Below, piece after piece: positions 49,414 to 56,723 of a stretch of DNA of 64,000 bases (its first letter is position 1; every line of letters starts with the position of its first letter). Source of the DNA: Actinoplanes cyaneus (GTDB taxonomy: Bacteria > Actinomycetota > Actinomycetes > Mycobacteriales > Micromonosporaceae); the NCBI RefSeq assembly GCF_016862095.1, contig NZ_BOMH01000022.1:16975-80974 (forward strand), given 5' to 3'. A program made the translations under genes and the position numbers. The notes under the pieces are model-generated. The model was given only the letters and a program-made list of their open reading frames with translations. It did no database searches and was not told the origin of the DNA.

Positions 49414-52400
49414 TCAGTCGGGCGGCGTCGCCATGGCCACCTGGATCTGCTGGAAGCCGCCGCCCCGGGTGGCGTACAGGGCCCGGCCCGCCGGCAGCCG
49501 CTGCGAGGCCACGCCGTTGATCAGCCGGCCCTCCATGCGGTCGCCGGAGAACAGGAATCCCGGGGTGGAGACGTCGTTGAGCCGCTGGATCAGCGGGTCC
49601 AGCATCGCGCGGGACATGCCGCCGGTGCGCCGGGCCAGGACCAGGTGCAGGCCGACGTCGCGGGACTGGGCGATCAGGTCGACCAGGGGCAGCAGCGGGT
49701 TCCCCGAGGAGTTGGCGACCAGGTCGTAGTCGTCGACCACGACCAGCACCTCCAGGCCGTTCCACCAGTTGCGCTGCCGCAGCTGCTCGGCGGTGACCTC
49801 CGGCCCGGGCAGCCGCTTGGTCACCGAGGCCGCCACCTCCTGCGCCACCGCCAGGGTCTGCTGCGGGGTGCCGCAGTACGCCAGCTGGTACTCCTGCGGC
49901 ACCGCGCCGAGCAGGCCGCGCCGGTAGTCGACGACCACCACCCCGAGCCGTTCCGGCGGGTAGAGCTGCCGGAACCCGTCGGCGATGACGCGCAGCAGGT
50001 TGGACTTGCCGCTCTCCCCGTCGCCGTAGACGAGCAGGTGCGGGTCGCCGCGGGTCAGGTCCACCGCCGCCGGCTGCAACTGCCGCTCGGAGATACCCAC
50101 CGGGACCAGGCCGCGGGCGGGGTCCACCGGCGGGAGGTCGCGCTGGAGCACGCGGGCGGGCAGCACCTGCACCGGGGAGACGGCGCCGCGCGGCCAGCGT
50201 TGCCGGGCCAGTGCCACCAGGTCGCGCTGGGCGGCGCCGAGCTCGGTGGTCGCGGCGACGCCGTCCACCCGGGGCAGCGCGACCTGGAACTGCAGGCTGC
50301 CCTCGATCAGGCCGCGGCCGGGGATCGCCTTGTCGAGCCGTTCCTGGGCCTTGCGGTCGAAGGCGCTGTCGAACGGGTCGTTGAGCCGCAGTTCGAGCCG
50401 GCCCCCGAAGGCGGCCTGCATCCGCATCCGGACCTGCATGGTCTGCCCGATCGAGAGCAGCACGTGGACCCCGTAGTTCGGGCCGCGCGCGGCGATCTCG
50501 CCCACCTGGGCCTCCAGCAGGTCGAAATCCTCCCGGAAGCTGCCCCAGCCGTCGACGACGAGCAGGATCGTCCCGGGCACCGCGGCGTCGACCCGGCCGG
50601 CCGTCCGCGCCTCCCGCAACGCGCCCGGCGAGTCGAACCCGTGCTCCCGGAACAGCTCCTCGCGCGACTCGACCGCGCCGGCGACCTCCAGGACCGTCCG
50701 GGTGATCCGCTCCGGGTCGGACCGGGTGGCCACGCCGGCGACGTGCGGCAGGCCGGCGAGCGGGCCGAGGCTGCCACCGCCGTAGTCGATGACGTAGAAC
50801 GCCACGTCGCCCGGCGCGTACCGCAGGGCCATCGAGGAGACCAGCGTGCGCAGCAGGGTGCTCTTGCCGCTCTGGACCGCGCCCACCACCAGCAGGTTCG
50901 CGCCGCCGCCGGTGAAGTCCCACTCCAGGGGGAACTGCCGCTGGGCGGCGGGATCGTCGACCAGGCCGAGCAGCGCCGAGACGGTGCCGGCCGGGGCCAG
51001 CTCGGCGGGTTCCTGGATCTGGTCCAAGGGCAGCGCCGCGGGCAGCGGCGGCAGCCAGACCGGCCTGGTCGGCGGCGCCTCGGCCAGGCACAGCCGCCGC
51101 ACCACCATGTCGAGCACACTGCGCCGGCCGGCCGGGACGGGCCGCGAACCGTCCGGACCGGGCACCGGCACGGCCTCGGCGCCGGCCGCCAGCCACCGGC
51201 CGAGGCCGTTGACCGCCAGGTACGGCACGACCGGCACGACGGCGTCCGGCACGTCCTGCGGCGCGGTGTAGGTGTCCGAGACCATGGCCGCCTTGAACCG
51301 CTCGAAGACCGTGGTGTCGACCTTGAGGTACCCGACACCCGGTTCCGGCATCAGGTGGTAGGCGTCGGGCACCCCGATCGCCTCCCGGCTCTCCGCCTCG
51401 GAGAAGGTGCGCAGGCTGATCCGGTACGACAGGTGGGACTCCAGCCCGCGGATCTTGCCGGTCTCCAGCCGCTGGGTGGCCAGCAGCAGGTGCACCCCGA
51501 TGGACCGGCCGATCCGCCCGATCGCGACGAACAGCTCGGCGAAGTCGGCCTTGGCGGTCAGCAGTTCGCTGAACTCGTCGATGATCACCAGCAGGTGCGG
51601 CAGCGGGTCCAGCGGCTCCCCCGCGTCGCGCAGCGCCTGGTAGGCGGTCACGTTCGGCAGGTTGCCGGCGGCCCGCAGGATCTCCTGGCGGCGGCGCATC
51701 TCGCCGTAGAGCGCGTCGCGCATCCGGTCGACCAGGGTCAGGTCCTTCTCGATGTTGGTGACCATCCCGGCGATGTGCGGCAGCGCGGCCATCGGCGCGA
51801 ACGTGGCGCCGCCCTTGAAGTCGACGAGCATCAGCGCCAGCTGCTCCGGCGGGTGCCCGATGACCAGCGAGGTCACCAGCGTGCGCAGCATCTCGGACTT
51901 GCCGGAGCCGGTCGCGCCGACGATCAGCCCGTGCGGCCCCATCCCGCCGTGCGCGGACTCCTTCAGGTCCAGCATCACCGCGTGCCCGGAGCCGCCCACC
52001 CCGATCGGCACCCGCAGCAGCTCCCGCGGCACCCGGGAGCGCCACGTCACCCGGGGGTCGAGGGCCGCCACGTCCGGCACGCCGAGGATCTCGGGCAGCC
52101 CGACCGTGCCGGTGAGCGTGCCCGAGGTCTCCTCGCTGACCAGGCGCAGCGGCGCGCACTGCCGGGCGAGCGCGGCCGGCAGGCCCTCGGCGGGACGGTC
52201 CACCACGAACTCGTCGCCGGACCACTCCTGCCGGGCCCGGCCGCCGTCGTCGACGAGGATCCGGGCGTGCACCTCCTCCGGCTCCTCGCGCCGGTGGCCG
52301 AGCAGCAGCACCAGGTGGATCCCGAGGTCCGCGAGGGAGACACCGCGCTCCGGCGGCTCGAGCCCCTGCACCCCGTTGAGGTTCTCACCGTCCACGATGA

Positions 52401-53361
52401 TCACGATGTGGTCGCGCTGGGTGGCCCGCCGGCCCCGGCGGCGCTGGTGCTCGTCGAACCGGGCCTCCAGCTCGGCGCCGAGCAGCTCGGCCATCGCGGG
52501 CACGGTCGTGGCGATCAGCCGGGCCGGGAGGTCGCCGTCCAGCGCGCTCGGGTGCATGGCGTGCGGCAGCCACTTGAGCCACTCCCATTCCGCGGCATGC
52601 GTGGAGGATCGCACCACCGCGATCCGTACGTCCTCGGGGGAATGGAAGGCCAGCAACTGGGCGGTGACCGAGCGGGCCAGGTCGCGCCCGCAGGAGCGGT
52701 CGCCGACCACGCTGAGGACGCCGATCTCCCGCAGGTCCACACAGACCGGCTGGTCGTGCAGGTTGCTGTAGCGAGCGCGGAGCGCCCTGGCGGCCTCCAG
52801 GCAGACCGGGTCGAACTCGTTGAGCGGCCCCTCGTCGGCGGACATGGTGAGCGTCGTGGCCAGTGGCCGGTCGCCGAGACCGGCCCGGACCACCAGGTAG
52901 TCGTCGTCGGCGGCGCGCCGCTCCCAGCGCCGGGCGTGCATCCGGGTGATGTCCAGCAGCCGGGCGGGATCGGGGTGGCGCCACTCGCCGTCGGCCTTCT
53001 GCGCGGCCACCGTGGCCCGCAACTGCCGGCGCAGGTCCTCGACGTAGTCCAGGTACCGCTCGCGGGCCTCGCGCAGCATCCGCCGCGGACCGCTGCGCTG
53101 GCCGAAGATCATCACGCCGCCCAGCGCGACCGAGGCGACCAGGAAGAGCAGCCCGGCGGCGGCGAACAGCGGCCGGCCCGGATTGGTGATCGCCACCAGC
53201 AGCGAGCCCGCGCCGCTGATCACCGGCATGATCACCATCGAGGCGCTGGCGGCCGTGGGCGGCGCGGCCTGCGGTTTCGGCGGATCGGCGATCACGATCT
53301 CGGCCGAGGGGACGTCGGAGGGCATCGTCCGGGCCGGACGTTTCACCAGGGTCGTGGTCAT
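49414..53361 (-). CDS. eccC: Type VII secretion ATPase EccC (fused EccCa-EccCb)
   Basis: 1315 residues from the ATG at 53361. Two membrane helices at about 42-62 and 66-87, a stalk domain, then three FtsK/SpoIIIE-type ATPase domains. The first has Walker A GATGSGKS (482-489) and Walker B LLVIIDEF (590-597). The second has GAVQSGKS (827-834) with a weak Walker B (LLVVDGWG). The third has GDGESGKS (1113-1120) with VLVVVDDYD. In characterised homologues only ATPase 1 is strongly active and ATPase 3 binds the C-terminal signal of the Esx substrate. It powers export through the membrane channel. It is divergent from eccD; the Esx genes converge on its 3-prime end. Confidence 0.93.
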   Translation of the reverse strand: MTTTLVKRPARTMPSDVPSAEIVIADPPKPQAAPPTAASASMVIMPVISGAGSLLVAITNPGRPLFAAAGLLFLVASVALGGVMIFGQRSGPRRMLREARERYLDYVEDLRRQLRATVAAQKADGEWRHPDPARLLDITRMHARRWERRAADDDYLVVRAGLGDRPLATTLTMSADEGPLNEFDPVCLEAARALRARYSNLHDQPVCVDLREIGVLSVVGDRSCGRDLARSVTAQLLAFHSPEDVRIAVVRSSTHAAEWEWLKWLPHAMHPSALDGDLPARLIATTVPAMAELLGAELEARFDEHQRRRGRRATQRDHIVIIVDGENLNGVQGLEPPERGVSLADLGIHLVLLLGHRREEPEEVHARILVDDGGRARQEWSGDEFVVDRPAEGLPAALARQCAPLRLVSEETSGTLTGTVGLPEILGVPDVAALDPRVTWRSRVPRELLRVPIGVGGSGHAVMLDLKESAHGGMGPHGLIVGATGSGKSEMLRTLVTSLVIGHPPEQLALMLVDFKGGATFAPMAALPHIAGMVTNIEKDLTLVDRMRDALYGEMRRRQEILRAAGNLPNVTAYQALRDAGEPLDPLPHLLVIIDEFSELLTAKADFAELFVAIGRIGRSIGVHLLLATQRLETGKIRGLESHLSYRISLRTFSEAESREAIGVPDAYHLMPEPGVGYLKVDTTVFERFKAAMVSDTYTAPQDVPDAVVPVVPYLAVNGLGRWLAAGAEAVPVPGPDGSRPVPAGRRSVLDMVVRRLCLAEAPPTRPVWLPPLPAALPLDQIQEPAELAPAGTVSALLGLVDDPAAQRQFPLEWDFTGGGANLLVVGAVQSGKSTLLRTLVSSMALRYAPGDVAFYVIDYGGGSLGPLAGLPHVAGVATRSDPERITRTVLEVAGAVESREELFREHGFDSPGALREARTAGRVDAAVPGTILLVVDGWGSFREDFDLLEAQVGEIAARGPNYGVHVLLSIGQTMQVRMRMQAAFGGRLELRLNDPFDSAFDRKAQERLDKAIPGRGLIEGSLQFQVALPRVDGVAATTELGAAQRDLVALARQRWPRGAVSPVQVLPARVLQRDLPPVDPARGLVPVGISERQLQPAAVDLTRGDPHLLVYGDGESGKSNLLRVIADGFRQLYPPERLGVVVVDYRRGLLGAVPQEYQLAYCGTPQQTLAVAQEVAASVTKRLPGPEVTAEQLRQRNWWNGLEVLVVVDDYDLVANSSGNPLLPLVDLIAQSRDVGLHLVLARRTGGMSRAMLDPLIQRLNDVSTPGFLFSGDRMEGRLINGVASQRLPAGRALYATRGGGFQQIQVAMATPPD

Positions 53362-53512
53362 GTGCTCCCCGTGTCGGCGTGCCGGGTGATCATAATCGTC
53401 GATGCGGCTATGGTGATTGCCGCAGCTCAACGACGATCAAGATCCTTCGCGCGGTGGCAGTAATACCGTAGCGTGACATCGGTACCCCTCTACTTACGGA
53501 CGGAGCCCGAGC

Positions 53513-54847
53513 GTGCCAACGGCGTACAGTCGGGTCACCCTGGTGAGCGGCGCCCGGCGGGTCGACCTCGCGTTGCCCACCGTCCTCCCGGTCGCGGACC
53601 TGATGCCGCAGCTGCTGCGCCTGTGCGCCCCGGCGGAGGACTCGCTCACCCCGGCGGCGTGGAGCATCGCGCGGGTCGGCGGGCCGGCCATCAACCCGGC
53701 GCGCACCCTGGTCGACAGCGGCGTCGTGGACGGCGACGTCCTGGAGCTGCGTTCCACGGCCGCGGCGCCGCGACCGGCCTACGTGGAGGACGTCCGCGAC
53801 GCGGTCGAGGATTTCGTGGACGCCGCCGGCCACGTGTGGGAGCCGCGCACCACGGAGACGTTCGCGCTGCTGGCCGCCGCGATCGGGCTCGCCGCGCTGA
53901 CCGCGGTGCCGCAGGCGCGCGCCGCGCAGGACGGCAACGCGCTCGCCGGCGCCTTCCTGCTGGCCGCTCTCTGCGCCGGCGCCGGCCGGTGGGCCGACCA
54001 GCGGGGACACCGGATCGCCGCGCCCCTGATGTTCGCCACCGGCACGCTCTGGGGAGCGCTCGCCGGCTGGCTGACCGCCGGGTTCGGCCCGTGGCTGCCG
54101 TCCACCGATGTCGCCATCGCCCTGCTCGGCGGCCTGACGGTGGCCTGCCTCGCCCGGGCCGTGAGCCCGCACGCCACCGCCCACCTCGCCTTCTGGCTGC
54201 TGCTGGACGTCTCCGGTGTGGTCGTGGCGGCCTGCGGGCTCGCCGGGCAGGATCCCGTCACGGGGGTCCGGCTGCTCGTCGTCCTGGCCGTGCTGACCGT
54301 CGGCGTCATGCCCCGGCTGTCGCTGACCGTCGGCGGGCTGGCCGGCGCGGACTTCCGGGTCCGTCACTTCGGTGCGGTCTCGGCCGACGAGATCGGCGAG
54401 CGGTTCCGGCAGAGCCGGGACCTGTTCTACGGCGGACTGTTCGCGGCGGCCGTCACCGCGGCCGTGTGCGGTGCGCTGCTGGCCCGCGGCACGACCTGGG
54501 ACCGCTGGCTCGGCGTCGCCGCCGGGTTCGCGCTGATCCTGCGGTCCCGGGCGTTCTCCCGGGTCCCGTCGATCCTGCCGCTACGGCTGGCCGGGCTGGT
54601 GGTGCTGGTCGTGCAGGCCCTGGGGTACGTGCTCGGCACCCCGGCCCTGCGCCCGCACCTGCTGCTGCTCGGCGCCGTCGCGACGATGATCGTGCTGGCG
54701 GTCAGCGCCGTGCCGCTGTCCGAGGTGACCGGCGCCCGGGTGAAGCAGTCCCTCAACCGGCTGGAACAGCTCGTCGTGGTCACCATGCTCGTGCTGATGG
54801 CCGGGGCGATCGGCGTCTACGACTGGGTGGGCCGGCTCGCCGGCTGA
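53513..54847 (+). CDS. eccD: Type VII secretion integral membrane protein EccD
   Basis: 444 residues from a GTG at 53513. The N-terminal about 80 residues are the ubiquitin-like YukD domain (SRVTLVSGARRVDLALPTVLPVADLMPQLLRLC...DGDVLELRS). About eleven membrane helices follow from residue 115. This is the channel-forming subunit that dimerises in the ESX membrane complex. It heads a three-gene plus-strand operon and is divergent from eccC. Confidence 0.92.
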   Translation: MPTAYSRVTLVSGARRVDLALPTVLPVADLMPQLLRLCAPAEDSLTPAAWSIARVGGPAINPARTLVDSGVVDGDVLELRSTAAAPRPAYVEDVRDAVEDFVDAAGHVWEPRTTETFALLAAAIGLAALTAVPQARAAQDGNALAGAFLLAALCAGAGRWADQRGHRIAAPLMFATGTLWGALAGWLTAGFGPWLPSTDVAIALLGGLTVACLARAVSPHATAHLAFWLLLDVSGVVVAACGLAGQDPVTGVRLLVVLAVLTVGVMPRLSLTVGGLAGADFRVRHFGAVSADEIGERFRQSRDLFYGGLFAAAVTAAVCGALLARGTTWDRWLGVAAGFALILRSRAFSRVPSILPLRLAGLVVLVVQALGYVLGTPALRPHLLLLGAVATMIVLAVSAVPLSEVTGARVKQSLNRLEQLVVVTMLVLMAGAIGVYDWVGRLAG

Positions 54848-54866
54848 CCACGGACCACCCGGGGAG

Positions 54867-56177
54867 GTGGACGACATACCGGAACTCGACGACGAGCCGT
54901 CGCCGGACCACGAGCGCCGGTCCGCGCAGGCAGCGGCCGCGGAACTGGCCGGCATGGGCATCGACCCGGCCGTGCTCGGCCTGGATCCGGTGGCCCCGCC
55001 GCCGGTGCCGTTCGCGGGCCGGACAGGGGCGCGCCCGCCGTCCGCCGATCGCCTGCCCGCGCCGCCGCCACAGTTCACCGGCGCCGCGCCGGCGCAGGCG
55101 AGGATCGGCAGCGTGCTGAACCGGCCGCTCGGCGGGAGCCAACCGGCCGGGGTGCCCGGCCGGCCAGCTGACTTCCGCCCCGCGTCGGCCCCGCCCGCGG
55201 TGACACCGCCGGTCGTGCTCCCGCCGCGGCTGCACCGGGCCGTCCGCGCGGTGACGTTCGGCCTGGTCCAGCCGGGCGCGGCCGCCGCCATGGACCAGGA
55301 GCGTGACCTGGTCGCCCGGGTGCGGACCCGCCGCCGGGAGGGCCGGACGGTGGCGTTCATCGCCGGCAAGGGCGGGGTCGGGGCGACCACGACCGCGCTG
55401 GGAGCCGCGCTCACCCTGGCCGCCCTGCGCACCGACCTGACCGCCGTGGTGGACGCCCGCCACGGCACGCCCTCGATCGGCCAGCGGCTGGCCGGCCGCG
55501 CCGCGCCGACCGTCGCCGACTGCCAGCCGCAGCCCGGGCACGGCGGGTCACCGGCCGGGCCGCTGATGCTCGACGGCAGGCTCGGGGTCGTCGACGGATT
55601 GCCGTGGTTCGGGCCGGCGCCCGGCCGCCAGGTCGTGCAGCTGCTCGACCACCTCAAGGAACGGTTCAGCTTCACCCTCGCGGACCTGGGCAACGACATC
55701 GACTGGGCCGGGCAGTCGGTGCTGGCCCGCGCCGACCAGACGGTGGTGGTCACCACGCCGTACCCGGACGCGGCGGCCGCTCTGCGGACCACGCTGGGGC
55801 GCATCCACCGGCTGGACCCGCAGCGGCTCGACACCATCGTGGTGGCCGTCGTCTGCCTGACCGCCCGGCAGTTCCGGCACACCGCGCGGCGGCTCTACGC
55901 CGGCCTGGGGCTCGGCCCCGCCCGGCTGATCCCGGTGCCCTTCGATCCGTACCTGGCCCGCGGTGAGCTGCTGCGCGCCGATCTGCTGCGGCCGGCGACC
56001 CGGGAGGCGTACCTGCGGATCGCCGGCGCCGTCGCCGACCCGGGCCAGGCCACGCGCGCCGTCCCGGCGCCTCCGGCAGCGGTCAACGCCCGCGGGGTCG
56101 CGTCCGTGCGACGCCACGACCCGCTCCCGCCGCCGCCGGCTCTGCCCCGGCCACCGGGACGCGGCAGGCCCTCGTGA
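54867..56177 (+). CDS. MinD/ParA-like ATPase of the type VII locus, Pro-rich N-terminus
   Basis: 436 residues from a GTG that abuts its G-rich ribosome-binding site, so the start is not certain. About 1-130 is Pro/Ala-rich and disordered. About 150-400 is a SIMIBI ATPase with the deviant Walker A AGKGGVGATTTALGAAL, DLTAVVDARHGTPSIG (switch I), FTLADLGNDIDW (switch II/Walker B) and TVVVTTPYPDAA. The signature Lys of KGG is kept, but the usual GKT Lys is Ala. Related proteins (EspI-like) act in ESX loci as regulators or energy sensors. Tail Pro-rich. Confidence 0.8.
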   Translation: MDDIPELDDEPSPDHERRSAQAAAAELAGMGIDPAVLGLDPVAPPPVPFAGRTGARPPSADRLPAPPPQFTGAAPAQARIGSVLNRPLGGSQPAGVPGRPADFRPASAPPAVTPPVVLPPRLHRAVRAVTFGLVQPGAAAAMDQERDLVARVRTRRREGRTVAFIAGKGGVGATTTALGAALTLAALRTDLTAVVDARHGTPSIGQRLAGRAAPTVADCQPQPGHGGSPAGPLMLDGRLGVVDGLPWFGPAPGRQVVQLLDHLKERFSFTLADLGNDIDWAGQSVLARADQTVVVTTPYPDAAAALRTTLGRIHRLDPQRLDTIVVAVVCLTARQFRHTARRLYAGLGLGPARLIPVPFDPYLARGELLRADLLRPATREAYLRIAGAVADPGQATRAVPAPPAAVNARGVASVRRHDPLPPPPALPRPPGRGRPS

Positions 56178-56527
56178 ACTCCTGGACCGGCGAGGACGGC
56201 ACGGCACCGGCCCGGCCGCCCGGTGACCTGCCCCGGCCGCCCGGTGACCTGCCCCGGCCGCACGCCGAGCGGTACCTGCTGGAGGCGGACAGCCTGCGCC
56301 GCCGTCAGCTGCGCGCGGCGCTGCTGCACGGGTCACGGCAGAGCTGGCGGGAACGGCGGCGGATCTGGCCGGCGGTCGTCGCGGGCGTGGGCGCGGTCGC
56401 CATCGTGGTCGCCGCGATCGCGGTCTACGGCGCCTTCCAGAAGCAGAAGCGCATCAACGACCAGCAGCAACAGCGCAACAACCCACGACCGGCCGTCACC
56501 ACCCCGGCCTCGCCCGCCGGGCGATAA
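56174..56527 (+). CDS. Small single-pass membrane protein of the type VII locus
   Basis: 117 residues from a GTG overlapping the MinD-like stop (GTGA). The cytoplasmic N-terminus contains a duplicated PPGDLPR; a basic stretch (RRRQLRAALLHGSRQSWRERRR) precedes one membrane helix (about 66-88), then a short Gln/Asn-rich external tail. Position and coupling suggest a membrane partner of the ATPase or EccD. No family recognised. Confidence 0.7.
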   Translation: MNSWTGEDGTAPARPPGDLPRPPGDLPRPHAERYLLEADSLRRRQLRAALLHGSRQSWRERRRIWPAVVAGVGAVAIVVAAIAVYGAFQKQKRINDQQQQRNNPRPAVTTPASPAGR

Positions 56528-56569
56528 CTCGCTGGCCTCGCCGCGAGCGAGCGTGGAAGGATCCTCTCC

Positions 56570-56696
56570 GGGCCGTTAGCTCAACTGGCAGAGCATTCGG
56601 ATGGTCAGTGCGTCCGCTCTCCGCATGAGCGGGCATGGAGGCACTTCCTTCTCCTCATGGATCGAAGGGTTCGGGGTTCGAGTCCCCGGCGGCCCA
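56570..56696 (+). tRNA. tRNA-like gene with an expanded anticodon region
   Basis: A complete tRNA body is visible: acceptor stem GGGCCGT (56570-56576) with GCGGCCC (56689-56695), TA, D-arm GCTC-AACTGGCA-GAGC (56579-56594), one linker base, anticodon stem TTCGG (56596-56600) with TCGAA (56662-56666), a 5-base variable loop, and T-arm CGGGG-TTCGAGT-CCCCG (56672-56688), then discriminator A. CCA is not encoded. Instead of seven loop bases there are 61 (56601-56661), able to fold into their own hairpins. An alternative fold puts a 7-base loop GTCAGTG (anticodon CAG) on stem 56599-56603/56611-56615, but then joins and variable arm are abnormal. Body resembles lysine tRNA; identity unknown. It ends 27 bases before the TerD-domain gene. 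Confidence 0.6.
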
Positions 56697-56723
56697 CGTC
56701 AAACGCCGAACGGGGGCAACCGC

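Noticed and set aside
49645..53463. Plus-strand open frame of over 1,200 codons opposite eccC
   Set aside because: The antisense strand encodes EccC with three ATPase domains in order; the plus frame has no recognisable motif and only reflects codon bias.
56570..56696. Ordinary class II leucine tRNA (anticodon CAG)
   Set aside because: The CAG loop fold needs four bases between D and anticodon stems and a variable region of more than 50 bases, and the body does not resemble leucine tRNAs.
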